In this document: one piece after another, positions 25,708 through 35,563 of the stretch
How positions within the stretch are numbered: the stretch's first letter is position 1
How the letters are laid out: the number at the start of each line of letters is the position of its first letter
Origin: Flavobacterium sp. SH_e
GTDB lineage: Bacteria > Bacteroidota > Bacteroidia > Flavobacteriales > Flavobacteriaceae
Direction of reading: 5' to 3'
Length of the DNA: 64,000 nucleotides
Assembly (NCBI RefSeq): GCF_025717045.1
Contig: NZ_JAOVZN010000006.1
Span: forward strand, 1,334,424 to 1,398,423
Made by a program: the position numbers and the translations under genes
Notes under the pieces: model-generated
Database searches by the model: none
What the model was told of the DNA's origin: nothing
The model's input: the letters and a program-made list of their open reading frames with translations, nothing else

Positions 25708-27138
25708 ATGTTATTAAAAAAATTACAGCTAAAAACAATTGATTACAAGTTTGTATTACCAATTTGTTTTTTTCTTTTTTTTGCTCCAGTTATTACGGCA
25801 CAAGAAATAATTCCAGATGTTGTTGCTCAAAAACCTGTTGAAGCTCCTACTGGTGGGAAGTTGAAAATTGACGGAATTATCGCTACAGTTGGAGATTATA
25901 TCGTTTTAGATTCTGATATTGATAAAGGATTTTTGGAAATTGCAGCTTCTGGCGGTAGTACAAAAGATATCACAAGATGTCAAATGCTTGGTAAATTGTT
26001 AGAGGATAAATTATATGCTCACCAAGCTATTCAGGATAGTATCATTGTTAGTGATGCCGAAGTTAGAGGTATGATGGATGATCGTCTGAATTATATGATT
26101 CAGCAGGTTGGAGATATTAATAAAGTAGTTGAATACTATAAAAAAGGTTCTGTTGAAGAATTTAAGACTTATTTTGCAGACATCTTAAAAGAGCAAAAAT
26201 TAGCTTCTGAAATGAGAGATAAAATCATTAAAGATGTTGAGATTACTCCAGAAGAAGTTCGTAATTTCTTTAAAAAAATCCCAAAAGATGAATTGCCAAC
26301 ATTTGGTGCTGAAATGGAAGTAGCTCAAATTGTTGTTGAACCAAAAGTATCTAAGGAAGACAAACAGAAAGTTATTGATAGATTGAATGCTATAAGACAA
26401 GATGTTCTTGAAGGTTCAAGTTTTGCTACTAAGGCTGTTTTGTATTCTCAAGATCCAGGATCTGCCCCTAATGGAGGTTATTATAAAATGACAAGAAAAA
26501 CTCCTTTTGTAAAAGAATTTAAAGATGTTGCTTTTAGTTTACAAGCTGGAGAAATTTCACAACCTTTTGAGACAATTTATGGGTTTCATATTATAATGGT
26601 TGAAAAAATCAAAGGACAAGAAGTAGAACTTCGACATATTTTAATTTCGCCAACGGTTTCAGAAGCGGCTTTGAAAGAAGCAAAAGAAAGAATTACTAAT
26701 ATCAGAAATAAGATTATTAATAAGGAACTGACATTTGCTGAAGCTGCTAGAACAGAATCTGATGAAAAAGAAACAAGAGCAAATGGAGGTACTTTAGTGA
26801 ATCCTACAACACAAGATACTCGTTTTGAGTTGACAAAAATGGATCCAACATTATATAGTCAAGTTTCAAATTTAAAAGGAGACGAGATTTCTCAGCCACT
26901 TTTAAATACAGATGATAAAAATAAAAAAACGTATAAGTTAATTACTGTTACCAATAGAATTGACGAGCACACAGCTGATTATGCTAAAGACTATACAAAA
27001 ATTAAAGAATTAGCATTAAAAGAAAAACAAATTAACGCAATTGCAAAATGGTTTGATAATAAGATTAAAGATACCTATATCAAAATCATTGGAGAGTACA
27101 AAGATTGTTCTTTTGCAAATAACTGGTTGAAAAAATAA
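25708..27138 (+). CDS. SurA-like periplasmic peptidylprolyl isomerase with two parvulin domains, 476 aa
   Basis: An N-terminal signal peptide ending near VITAQE directs it to the periplasm. A SurA-type N domain (IDGIIATVGDYIVLDSDID) is followed by two PpiC/parvulin domains: one from about 205 to 300 with SQDPGSAPNGGYYKM and FKDVAFSLQAGEISQPFETI, the second from about 310 to 410 with LRHILISPTVSE. This layout fits SurA, which escorts outer membrane proteins. Length is close to SurA plus a short extra tail. The Bacteroidetes gene has no firm symbol. Confidence 0.88.
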   Translation: MLLKKLQLKTIDYKFVLPICFFLFFAPVITAQEIIPDVVAQKPVEAPTGGKLKIDGIIATVGDYIVLDSDIDKGFLEIAASGGSTKDITRCQMLGKLLEDKLYAHQAIQDSIIVSDAEVRGMMDDRLNYMIQQVGDINKVVEYYKKGSVEEFKTYFADILKEQKLASEMRDKIIKDVEITPEEVRNFFKKIPKDELPTFGAEMEVAQIVVEPKVSKEDKQKVIDRLNAIRQDVLEGSSFATKAVLYSQDPGSAPNGGYYKMTRKTPFVKEFKDVAFSLQAGEISQPFETIYGFHIIMVEKIKGQEVELRHILISPTVSEAALKEAKERITNIRNKIINKELTFAEAARTESDEKETRANGGTLVNPTTQDTRFELTKMDPTLYSQVSNLKGDEISQPLLNTDDKNKKTYKLITVTNRIDEHTADYAKDYTKIKELALKEKQINAIAKWFDNKIKDTYIKIIGEYKDCSFANNWLKK

Positions 27139-27154
27139 TTTTTATTAAATAAAT

Positions 27155-27196
27155 AAAAAGAGTTAGTTTTATGAATTCGTAGAACTAACTCTTTTT
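27155..27196 (+). terminator. Terminator after the isomerase gene
   Basis: AAAAAGAGTTAGTT (27155-27168) pairs perfectly with AACTAACTCTTTTT (27183-27196). Confidence 0.88.
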
Positions 27197-27216
27197 AATT
27201 TTAAATACATTCATAA

Positions 27217-28170
27217 ATGTCTGACGTAACAGCAATTCATAATTTAGTTCAAAAAAGAAACGAATTAAAAAAAGAAATAGCGAAGATCATTGTAGGGCAG
27301 GACGCCGTTGTAGATCAAATTTTACTTTGTATATTTTCTGGAGGACATGCACTTTTAATAGGGGTTCCAGGTTTGGCAAAAACTTTAATGATTAATACTT
27401 TGTCTCAAGCTTTAGGTTTAGATTTTAAGAGAATTCAGTTTACGCCAGATTTAATGCCTTCTGATATTTTAGGAAGTGAAATCTTGGATGAAAATAGAAA
27501 CTTCAAATTTATTAAAGGGCCAATTTTCTCTAATATTATTTTAGCAGATGAGATTAATAGAACCCCGCCAAAGACTCAGGCAGCTTTATTAGAGGCAATG
27601 CAGGAAAGATCAGTAACTATTGCTGGACAGCATCATAAATTGGATTTACCTTATTTTGTTTTAGCAACACAAAACCCAATTGAGCAAGAAGGAACTTATC
27701 CGTTGCCAGAAGCACAGCTAGATCGTTTTATGTTTGCCATAAAATTAGAATACCCAACTTTTGAAGAAGAAGTTCAGGTAGTAAAAAGAACAACTTCTGA
27801 TGTTAAAACAGTAATTAATCCGTTGTTTACTGCTCAAGAAATTATCGATTTCCAGCATTTAATTCGTAGGATTCCTGTTGCAGATAATGTTGTAGAATAT
27901 GCAGTGACTTTAGTAAGTAAAACACGTCCAGATAATAGTTTGACTAATGATTTTGTGAAAAACTATCTAGATTGGGGTGCTGGACCAAGAGCTTCACAAA
28001 ACTTGATTTTGGCAGCAAAAGCACATGCCGCGTTTAACGGAAAATTTTCACCAGACATTGAAGATGTTCGAGCTGTTGCAACTGGAATTCTTCGTCATAG
28101 AATTATTAAAAATTATAAGGCCGATGCAGAAGGAATTACAGAAGAAACAATCATTAAAAAATTGATGTAA
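27217..28170 (+). CDS. MoxR-family AAA+ ATPase, 317 aa
   Basis: Chaperone-like ATPase. Walker A GVPGLAKT, Walker B IILADEINRTPPKTQAALLE and sensor 1 ATQNPIEQEGTYPLPEAQLD are intact. MoxR proteins usually work with von Willebrand A domain partners (DUF58, BatA/B), but here no such genes follow: a terminator and then the aconitase genes come next. Its partners must be encoded elsewhere. Confidence 0.93.
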   Translation: MSDVTAIHNLVQKRNELKKEIAKIIVGQDAVVDQILLCIFSGGHALLIGVPGLAKTLMINTLSQALGLDFKRIQFTPDLMPSDILGSEILDENRNFKFIKGPIFSNIILADEINRTPPKTQAALLEAMQERSVTIAGQHHKLDLPYFVLATQNPIEQEGTYPLPEAQLDRFMFAIKLEYPTFEEEVQVVKRTTSDVKTVINPLFTAQEIIDFQHLIRRIPVADNVVEYAVTLVSKTRPDNSLTNDFVKNYLDWGAGPRASQNLILAAKAHAAFNGKFSPDIEDVRAVATGILRHRIIKNYKADAEGITEETIIKKLM

Positions 28171-28192
28171 TTCTTGCAAAAACAGCTATACT

Positions 28193-28224
28193 AAATCCTG
28201 ACAAGTTATTGTCGGGATTTTTTG
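28193..28224 (+). terminator. Terminator after moxR
   Basis: AAATCCTGACAA pairs with TTGTCGGGATTT (one G-T pair) around GTTA, followed by a T run. The rest of the 390-base gap up to acnB holds a 12-bp palindrome TATAACGTTATA (28284-28295) and the motif at 28431. Confidence 0.88.
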
Positions 28225-28430
28225 TTTTGGTCTGGAATTTTAAAATCGATCGACGACGTTCAAACGACGCCAAAAAGATCAACTATAACGTTATAATTGC
28301 TTATTTAGAAAGATTCTTAGTGAAAACAGAAGTAAAAACTTACTTACTTTATAACATCGAATTTCGACTTTGTTAAAGAAAAGATTTTTAAATATTAATA
28401 ATTCATTATTTTAATTTAAAATTGATTTTT

Positions 28431-28455
28431 TGACAAAAACAAGCGGTGAAAATCG
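28431..28455 (+). promoter_or_regulatory. Motif shared by the acnB and LysM-gene upstream regions, copy 1
   Basis: TGACAAAAA, seven bases, then TGAAAATCG and a T run. The same two words, spaced by eight bases, occur at 33881-33906 before the LysM-NlpC/P60 gene. It may be a shared regulatory site. Confidence 0.4.
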
Positions 28456-28525
28456 TTTTTTAGCAATAATAATTTTTGAAAAGGCTTGTTCTATTATATT
28501 TTTTTTAATTATCGGGTTTAATGCT

Positions 28526-28533
28526 TAAATTTG
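28526..28533 (+). promoter_or_regulatory. -7 box (TAAATTTG) of acnB
   Basis: TAAATTTG followed by CC fits TAnnTTTG and lies 28 bases before the acnB ATG. Confidence 0.55.
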
Positions 28534-28560
28534 CCACAAAAAAATAAATCCGCTTTTATT

Positions 28561-31332
28561 ATGAATATTTATCAGGATTACCTTCAAGAAATTGAAGAAA
28601 GAAAAAATCAAGGGTTGCACCCTAAACCAATCGATGGAGCTGAATTATTAAGCGAAATCATTGCTCAAATTAAAGATGTTGATAACGCATATCGCGAAGA
28701 CTCTCTTAAGTTTTTTATTTACAATACTTTACCTGGTACTACAAGTGCTGCTGGTGAAAAAGCAAAGTTTTTAAAAGAAATCATTTTAGGTCAATCTGTA
28801 GTTAAAGAGATTACACCTGCTTTTGCTTTTGAATTATTATCGCACATGAAGGGTGGACCTTCAATCGAGGTGTTATTAGATTTAGCTTTAGGAAATGATG
28901 CAGCAATTGCTCAACAAGCTGCAGATGTTCTTAAAACACAAGTTTTCCTTTACGATGCTGATACTGATCGTTTGAAAGAAGCTTTCAAAAATGGTAATGC
29001 ATTCGCAAAAGAAATCATCGAAAGTTATGCAAAAGCTGAATTCTTCACTAAGCTTCCAGAAATAGCTGAAGAAATCAAAGTTGTTACATATATTGCTGGA
29101 GAAGGTGATATCTCTACAGATTTATTGTCTCCAGGAAATCAAGCTCACTCACGTTCAGATCGTGAGCTTCACGGTAAATGTATGATTACGCCTCAAGCAC
29201 AAGAGGAAATTCAAGCATTACAAGCAAAACATCCAGATGCAAGCGTAATGTTAATCGCTGAAAAAGGAACAATGGGAGTTGGTTCTTCTAGAATGTCAGG
29301 TGTAAACAACGTGGCGCTTTGGACAGGAAAACAAGCAAGTGAATACGTTCCTTTTGTAAATATAGCTCCAATTGTTGGAGGAACAAATGGTATTTCTCCA
29401 ATTTTCCTTACTACAGTTGACGTAACTGGAGGTATTGGAATTGACCTTAAAAACTGGGTTAAAAAAGTTGATGCAGATGGAAAACCTGTATTGAACGAAA
29501 ATAACGAACCAATTCTTGAGCAAGCATATTCTGTTGCTACAGGAACTGTTTTGACTATCAATACTCAAACTAAAAAATTATACAATGGTGATCAAGAATT
29601 AATAGATATTTCTAGATCATTTACTCCTCAGAAGAAAGAGTTCATTAGAGCTGGAGGATCTTACGCAATTGTATTCGGTAAAAAACTTCAGACTTTCGCA
29701 GCTAAAGTATTAGATATCGAGGCTCCTGCTGTATTTGCTCCGTCTAAAGAGATTTCTAATGAAGGACAAGGTTTAACAGCAGTTGAAAAAATCTTCAATA
29801 AAAATGCTGTAGGGATTGCTCAAGGAAAAGTTTTACATGCTGGTTCTGACGTTCGTGTAGAAGTAAACATTGTAGGTTCTCAGGATACTACAGGTCTTAT
29901 GACTGCTCAGGAATTAGAGTCTATGGCTGCTACAGTTATTTCTCCAATTGTTGATGGTGCCTACCAATCTGGTTGTCACACTGCTTCGGTTTGGGATAAA
30001 AAAGCTCAGGCTAACATTCCTAAATTGATGAAGTTTATGAACAACTTCGGTTTGATCACAGCTCGTGACCCGAAAGGTGTTTATCATTCAATGACAGACG
30101 TAATCCATAAAGTGCTTAACGATATTACTATCGATGAATGGGCAATCATTATCGGTGGTGATTCTCACACGAGAATGTCTAAAGGTGTAGCTTTTGGCGC
30201 TGATTCAGGAACTGTTGCTCTTGCTCTTGCTACTGGAGAGGCTTCTATGCCAATTCCGGAATCTGTAAAAGTAACTTTCATAGGAGATATGAAGGATTAC
30301 ATGGATTTCCGTGATGTAGTTCATGCCACACAAGCTCAAATGCTAAAAAAATTCAACGGTGAGAACGTATTCCAAGGAAGAATCATTGAGGTGCATATTG
30401 GAACTCTTACTGCTGACCAAGCGTTTACATTTACAGACTGGACTGCAGAGATGAAAGCCAAAGCTTCTATCTGTATTTCAGAGGATGACACTTTGATCGA
30501 ATCATTAGAAATTGCTAAAGGCAGAATTCAAATTATGATCGACAAGGGAATGGATAACGATAGACAAGTTCTTCAAGGATTAATCAATAAAGCTGATAAG
30601 AGAATTGCAGAAATTAAATCTGGTGAGAAACCAGCTTTAACTCCAGATGCAAATGCTAAATATTATGCTGAAGTTGTTGTTGATTTGGATCAAATTGCTG
30701 AACCAATGATCGCTGACCCAGACGTTAATAATAAAGACGTTTCTAAACGTTATACTCACGATACTATCAGACCATTATCTTTCTATGGTGGAGAGAAAAA
30801 AGTAGATCTTGGATTTATTGGTTCTTGTATGGTCCACAAAGGTGATATGAAAATCCTTGCTCAGATGTTGAAAAACGTTGAAGCGCAAACAGGAAAAGTT
30901 GAATTTAATGCTCCTCTTGTAGTTGCTCCTCCTACTTACAACATCGTTGATGAATTAAAAGCTGAAGGGGACTGGGAAGTTTTACAAAAATACTCTGGTT
31001 TCGAATTTGACGATAACGCTCCTAAAGGTGCGGCTCGTACTGAATACGAAAATATGCTATACTTAGAGCGTCCTGGATGTAACCTTTGTATGGGTAACCA
31101 AGAAAAGGCAGCTAAAGGAGATACGGTAATGGCAACATCTACTCGTCTTTTCCAAGGAAGAGTTGTAGAAGATGCTGAAGGTAAAAAAGGAGAATCATTG
31201 CTTTCTTCGACTCCAGTTGTGGTTCTTTCTACAATTTTAGGCAGAACTCCAACTATGGAAGAATATACTGCAGCGGTAGATGGAATCAACTTAACTAAGT
31301 TTGCTCCTTCTAATAAACAATTAGTTATGTAA
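28561..31332 (+). CDS. acnB: Aconitate hydratase B (bifunctional 2-methylisocitrate dehydratase type), 923 aa
   Basis: TCA-cycle enzyme that interconverts citrate and isocitrate with a 4Fe-4S cluster. The start is the ATG at 28561 (MNIYQDYLQEI). The N-terminal HEAT-like domain and the swivel domain precede the catalytic part, the domain order unique to AcnB. Cluster ligands are likely in YQSGCHTASVWD, then GFIGSCMVHKG and the pair in ERPGCNLCMGN. Length is slightly above E. coli AcnB. A terminator follows, and then a second aconitase of the other family. Confidence 0.95.
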   Translation: MNIYQDYLQEIEERKNQGLHPKPIDGAELLSEIIAQIKDVDNAYREDSLKFFIYNTLPGTTSAAGEKAKFLKEIILGQSVVKEITPAFAFELLSHMKGGPSIEVLLDLALGNDAAIAQQAADVLKTQVFLYDADTDRLKEAFKNGNAFAKEIIESYAKAEFFTKLPEIAEEIKVVTYIAGEGDISTDLLSPGNQAHSRSDRELHGKCMITPQAQEEIQALQAKHPDASVMLIAEKGTMGVGSSRMSGVNNVALWTGKQASEYVPFVNIAPIVGGTNGISPIFLTTVDVTGGIGIDLKNWVKKVDADGKPVLNENNEPILEQAYSVATGTVLTINTQTKKLYNGDQELIDISRSFTPQKKEFIRAGGSYAIVFGKKLQTFAAKVLDIEAPAVFAPSKEISNEGQGLTAVEKIFNKNAVGIAQGKVLHAGSDVRVEVNIVGSQDTTGLMTAQELESMAATVISPIVDGAYQSGCHTASVWDKKAQANIPKLMKFMNNFGLITARDPKGVYHSMTDVIHKVLNDITIDEWAIIIGGDSHTRMSKGVAFGADSGTVALALATGEASMPIPESVKVTFIGDMKDYMDFRDVVHATQAQMLKKFNGENVFQGRIIEVHIGTLTADQAFTFTDWTAEMKAKASICISEDDTLIESLEIAKGRIQIMIDKGMDNDRQVLQGLINKADKRIAEIKSGEKPALTPDANAKYYAEVVVDLDQIAEPMIADPDVNNKDVSKRYTHDTIRPLSFYGGEKKVDLGFIGSCMVHKGDMKILAQMLKNVEAQTGKVEFNAPLVVAPPTYNIVDELKAEGDWEVLQKYSGFEFDDNAPKGAARTEYENMLYLERPGCNLCMGNQEKAAKGDTVMATSTRLFQGRVVEDAEGKKGESLLSSTPVVVLSTILGRTPTMEEYTAAVDGINLTKFAPSNKQLVM

Positions 31333-31358
31333 TCAATAGATTATTTAAGAATAATTTT

Positions 31359-31390
31359 AAAAGCCCGAGTCGTAAAACTCGGGCTTTTTT
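31359..31390 (+). terminator. Terminator between the two aconitase genes
   Basis: AAAAGCCCGAGT pairs perfectly with ACTCGGGCTTTT around CGTAAA and is followed by TT, so the two aconitases are separate transcripts. Confidence 0.9.
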
Positions 31391-31456
31391 AGTAATAATT
31401 GTTCTATTTTTTGTATCTTGTCATGTTCAAAAAAGAATAATAAAAACAAAAAATCT

Positions 31457-33721
31457 ATGGCTTTTGATATCGAAATGATTAAAAAAGTGTACGAAAATAT
31501 GCCTGCACGCGTTGATAAAGCGCGTGAGATTGTTGGTCGTCCGCTTACTTTAACAGAGAAAATTTTATACAATCACCTTTGGGATGGAAATCCGACTAAG
31601 GCGTTTGGAAGAGGAGTTGATTATGTTGACTTTGCGCCGGACCGTGTTGCTTGTCAAGATGCTACAGCACAAATGGCGTTATTGCAGTTTATGCATGCAG
31701 GAAAATCTAAAGTGGCAGTTCCTACAACCGTTCACTGCGATCACTTGATTCAAGCGAAAATTGATGCTGCAACCGATTTAGCTAGAGCAAAAACACAAAG
31801 TAATGAAGTTTTCGACTTCTTATCTTCTGTTTCTAACAAATACGGAATTGGGTTTTGGAAGCCAGGAGCTGGAATTATTCACCAAGTAGTACTTGAAAAT
31901 TATGCTTTCCCAGGCGGAATGATGATTGGTACCGATTCTCATACCGTAAATGCAGGTGGTTTAGGTATGGTAGCAATTGGTGTTGGTGGAGCAGATGCTG
32001 TAGATGTAATGTCTGGTATGGCTTGGGAACTTAAATTTCCTAAATTAATTGGAGTTAAATTAACTGGTAAATTATCAGGATGGACAGCTCCAAAAGATGT
32101 TATTCTTAAAGTTGCTGGTATTTTGACTGTAAAAGGTGGTACAGGAGCAATTGTAGAATATTTCGGTGAAGGTGCAACTGCAATGTCTTGTACTGGTAAA
32201 GGAACAATCTGTAATATGGGGGCTGAAATTGGAGCTACAACTTCAACTTTTGGCTACGATGATTCTATGAGCCGTTACTTACGTTCTACAAATAGAGCAG
32301 ATGTTGCTGATGCTGCAGATAAAGTAGCTTCTTACCTTACTGGAGATCCAGAAGTATATGCAAATCCAGAAAAATATTTTGATCAAGTTATCGAAATCAA
32401 CTTATCTACATTGGAGCCACACTTAAATGGTCCTTTTACTCCAGATTTAGCTACTCCGATTTCTAAAATGAAGGAAGAAGCAATCAAAAATAACTGGCCT
32501 TTACAAGTTCAAGTAGGTTTAATTGGTTCATGTACAAACTCTTCTTATGAAGATATATCTAGAGCAGCTTCTTTGGCTAAGCAAGTAGCGGCAAAAAACT
32601 TAAAAACTAAAGCTAAATTTACAATTACTCCAGGTTCTGAAGTTGTGCGTTCTACAATTGAAAGAGATGGATTTATCGATACTTTTAATAAAATCAACGC
32701 GACTGTATTTGCAAATGCTTGCGGACCATGTATTGGTATGTGGGATAGAGAAGGAGCAGAAAAAGAAGAAAGAAACACAATTGTTCACTCTTTCAACCGT
32801 AACTTCTCAAAACGTGCAGATGGTAATCCAAATACTTTAGCTTTTGTTGGTTCTCCAGAATTGGTGACAGCTTTGGCTATTGCAGGTGATTTAGGATTTA
32901 ATCCATTAACAGATAAATTAATCAACGAAGACGGTGAAGAAGTAATGCTTGAAGAGCCAACAGGAGATGAGTTACCTGCTAAAGGTTTCTATGCTGAAGA
33001 TCCAGGATTCCAAGCTCCGGCTGAAGATGGATCAAGTGTTCAAGTAGTTGTTAATCCAACTTCAGAGCGTTTGCAGTTATTGGCTCCTTTTGATGCTTGG
33101 GATGGAAAAAATATTACAGGTGCTAAATTGCTAATCAAAGCATTTGGTAAATGTACAACTGACCATATTTCTATGGCTGGACCTTGGTTACGTTTCCGTG
33201 GGCACTTAGATAATATTTCAAACAATATGTTGATTGGAGCTGTAAATGCATATAACCAAAAAACAAACTCAGTTAAAAACCAATTGACAGGTCAATATGA
33301 TGCTGTTCCTGCTGTTGCTCGTGCATACAAAGCAGCTGGAGTTCCATCTATTGTAGTTGGAGATCATAACTACGGAGAAGGTTCTTCTCGTGAGCATGCG
33401 GCTATGGAGCCTCGTTTCTTAGGGGTTAAAGCGGTATTAGTGAAATCTTTCGCTCGTATTCATGAAACTAACCTTAAAAAACAAGGTCTTTTAGGATTGA
33501 CTTTTGCAAATGAAGCAGATTACGATAAAATTCAGGAAGATGATACCATCAATTTCTTAGATTTAACAGAATTTGCTCCAGGTAAACCATTAACATTAGA
33601 ATTTGTTCACGCAGATGGTTCTAAAGATATTATCTTGGCAAACCATACTTACAACGAGGGACAAATTGGATGGTTTGTTGCGGGTTCTGCATTAAACTTA
33701 ATTGCTGCAGGAAAAGCTTAA
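31457..33721 (+). CDS. acnA: Aconitate hydratase, AcnA/mitochondrial type, 754 aa
   Basis: Second aconitase, of the mitochondrial-like family. The start is the ATG at 31457 (MAFDIEMIKKVYENMP). Motifs include FPGGMMIGTDSHTVNAGGLG, cluster ligands in GLIGSCTNSSYED and ANACGPCIGMWDR, and the C-terminal swivel domain with VVGDHNYGEGSSREHAAMEP. The length is that of mitochondrial aconitase rather than of the 890-aa IRP/AcnA form. It probably serves the TCA cycle, with AcnB as the oxidative or growth-phase alternative, but which is dominant cannot be told. Confidence 0.95.
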   Translation: MAFDIEMIKKVYENMPARVDKAREIVGRPLTLTEKILYNHLWDGNPTKAFGRGVDYVDFAPDRVACQDATAQMALLQFMHAGKSKVAVPTTVHCDHLIQAKIDAATDLARAKTQSNEVFDFLSSVSNKYGIGFWKPGAGIIHQVVLENYAFPGGMMIGTDSHTVNAGGLGMVAIGVGGADAVDVMSGMAWELKFPKLIGVKLTGKLSGWTAPKDVILKVAGILTVKGGTGAIVEYFGEGATAMSCTGKGTICNMGAEIGATTSTFGYDDSMSRYLRSTNRADVADAADKVASYLTGDPEVYANPEKYFDQVIEINLSTLEPHLNGPFTPDLATPISKMKEEAIKNNWPLQVQVGLIGSCTNSSYEDISRAASLAKQVAAKNLKTKAKFTITPGSEVVRSTIERDGFIDTFNKINATVFANACGPCIGMWDREGAEKEERNTIVHSFNRNFSKRADGNPNTLAFVGSPELVTALAIAGDLGFNPLTDKLINEDGEEVMLEEPTGDELPAKGFYAEDPGFQAPAEDGSSVQVVVNPTSERLQLLAPFDAWDGKNITGAKLLIKAFGKCTTDHISMAGPWLRFRGHLDNISNNMLIGAVNAYNQKTNSVKNQLTGQYDAVPAVARAYKAAGVPSIVVGDHNYGEGSSREHAAMEPRFLGVKAVLVKSFARIHETNLKKQGLLGLTFANEADYDKIQEDDTINFLDLTEFAPGKPLTLEFVHADGSKDIILANHTYNEGQIGWFVAGSALNLIAAGKA

Positions 33722-33745
33722 CTTTTTAAGTTTCGATTATAAATT

Positions 33746-33775
33746 AAACGCTCTGTAAAAACAGGGCGTTTTTAT
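33746..33775 (+). terminator. Terminator after acnA
   Basis: AAACGCTCTGT pairs with ACAGGGCGTTT (one G-T pair) around AAAA and is followed by TTATTT. The remaining gap to 34024 holds only the motif and -7 box listed next. Confidence 0.85.
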
Positions 33776-33880
33776 TTGTTATTATTTTTAATTGTAAGAA
33801 AAATACTTCAAATTTGTAACGTTTTGAAATTCAGTTAAAAAGGATTTTTGGGTATTAACTAACGTTTAAATTTGAGGTTT

Positions 33881-33936
33881 TGACAAAAATTTGTTGTTGA
33901 AAATCGAGGTTTTTTTACTTTAAAAAGTTAAATTCG
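33881..33936 (+). promoter_or_regulatory. Shared motif copy 2 and -7-like box upstream of the LysM gene
   Basis: TGACAAAAA (33881-33889), eight bases, TGAAAATCG (33898-33906), then a T run and TAAATTCG (33929-33936), one base off the TAnnTTTG box. Compare the acnB upstream region. Confidence 0.4.
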
Positions 33937-34024
33937 CCATGCACGTAATAAAAATGATTTTTTTGAGTTTAAAAATTAATGTTTTGAGCTCTTGAAATAG
34001 TAATAAAAATGTAATTCAAGAAAT

Positions 34025-35173
34025 ATGGTTTATAGGTTAATAATAGTATTGTTTTTTTTTAGTTTTGGAGCTTTTGCGCAGGATAATTTCATTAAGCACA
34101 AAATTTCGCAAGGAGAGAACCTTTCTGTTATTGCTAAAAAATATGGAGTAAAAGTAAAGGATATTGCAGATGCAAACCCAAATGCTCCTAAAATCCTTAA
34201 GCTTAACTCAACTCTTTTAATTCCTAGTAAAAATAAAAGTACTGCAAAGGCAAAAACTAAAAATGCCGAAGTTGCAGTAAATAATGCTCCGTCCAATAAT
34301 ACATCTGGAACTCATGAAGTTGCATCAAAAGAAACATTGTGGGGGATTTCAAAAAAATATGATGTTTCTGTAGAAGATTTAAAAAAAGCAAATCCTCAAC
34401 TAGAAACAGAAGGGTTGAAAATCGGACAGCAAATTGTTATTCCTTCAGGTATTGTTGCAGTTAATGAAAAACCAGTCGAAAATGCCCCAGAAATCGTTTC
34501 AACCGATGTAGAACTTTATAGAGAAGTTAAATCGAAAGAAACCAAATATGGTATTTCTAAAGAATATGGAATTACGGTGGCTGAACTGGTGCGTCAGAAC
34601 CCATCAATAAAAAAGAAAATGCCAGTTGGATTTCTTTTAAAAATACGTGTTCCAAAAGAAAAAGCAGATGCAATTCAAGCAGAAAAAACTTTACAGGAAA
34701 CAAATATTTCTTCCCCTTCAATTCAAATTGCTGAAACTGCTCCAGAAATAAAAAGGGACTCTACTTTTGTCAGGACAGGAACTAATTCTGAATTAATAGA
34801 TCAGCTTATTGCTAATGCAACAGGAAATATTGGAATTAGATACCGATCAGGAGGAACAACAAAAGCAGGTTTTGACTGTTCAGGTTTAATGATTTGTACT
34901 TTTAATAATTTCGATATTAAACTGCCTAGAAGTTCGATAGAACAGTCGCGCATAGGAACAAAAGTTAGTACTGACGAAGCTCAAAAAGGAGATTTAATCT
35001 TCTTTAGAACAAACGGAAGGCGACATATCAATCATGTTGGAATGATTGTAGAGGTTTCTGATGGTGAAATTAAATTTGTACATTCTTCTACTCACGGTGG
35101 TGTAATGATTTCTTCAACGAAAGAACCGTATTATACAAGAGCATTTTCTCAAGTAAACCGCGTTTTAAATTAG
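34025..35173 (+). CDS. LysM-NlpC/P60 peptidoglycan hydrolase, 382 aa
   Basis: Exported cell-wall enzyme. Signal peptide 1-19 (cut before QDNF), three LysM domains at about 23-68, 96-140 and 165-209 for binding glycan, then an NlpC/P60 domain from about 255. The catalytic Cys285 is in FDCSGLM, His337 in INHVGMIV, and a third polar residue His353 in FVHSST. Such enzymes cut the D-Glu to diamino acid bond in stem peptides during growth or septation. Monocistronic. Confidence 0.92.
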   Translation: MVYRLIIVLFFFSFGAFAQDNFIKHKISQGENLSVIAKKYGVKVKDIADANPNAPKILKLNSTLLIPSKNKSTAKAKTKNAEVAVNNAPSNNTSGTHEVASKETLWGISKKYDVSVEDLKKANPQLETEGLKIGQQIVIPSGIVAVNEKPVENAPEIVSTDVELYREVKSKETKYGISKEYGITVAELVRQNPSIKKKMPVGFLLKIRVPKEKADAIQAEKTLQETNISSPSIQIAETAPEIKRDSTFVRTGTNSELIDQLIANATGNIGIRYRSGGTTKAGFDCSGLMICTFNNFDIKLPRSSIEQSRIGTKVSTDEAQKGDLIFFRTNGRRHINHVGMIVEVSDGEIKFVHSSTHGGVMISSTKEPYYTRAFSQVNRVLN

Positions 35174-35179
35174 TATCTT

Positions 35180-35563
35180 TTATAGAAAAGTATTTTTCAG
35201 AGTATCTAAACGGAATGGCTTGTTCCAAAAATCAGATACATATTTGTTCTCTTTAGCTTTTTTGATTTCATCAATATCTAAAGTCGAAGAAAGAACATAA
35301 ATTCTAATTTTTTCCTTTATACCTTCTGGCAGTCTGGAAAATTCATCCAAAAACTCAAATCCGTTCATAATAGGCATTTGGATGTCTAAAAAAATAACCA
35401 GCGAATTGTGATTCGGGTTTTTAAGTAGCCAATCAATTCCTTCTTTGCCATTATTGGCTATGTAAAGAGGATTTACATCAAGACCTTTTTTAAGTAGCTT
35501 CTTAGTGATAAATTGGTCAATTAAATTGTCTTCTATAATTACAAATTGAGTTTTATACTGCAT
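35180..35563 (-). CDS. Stand-alone response regulator receiver, 127 aa
   Basis: A CheY-like domain without output domain: acidic pocket IIEDN (E11, D12) and phospho-acceptor D60 in VIFLDIQMP. It overlaps the end of the upstream histidine kinase gene by 11 bases, so translation is likely coupled and the two are partners. Flavobacterial single receivers of this kind usually act by protein contact or in phosphorelays; the target is unknown. Confidence 0.9.
   Translation of the reverse strand: MQYKTQFVIIEDNLIDQFITKKLLKKGLDVNPLYIANNGKEGIDWLLKNPNHNSLVIFLDIQMPIMNGFEFLDEFSRLPEGIKEKIRIYVLSSTLDIDEIKKAKENKYVSDFWNKPFRLDTLKNTFL

Noticed and set aside
28531..28560. Upstream start for acnB
   Set aside because: It would fall on the -7 box, and family members begin MNIYQDYL at 28561.
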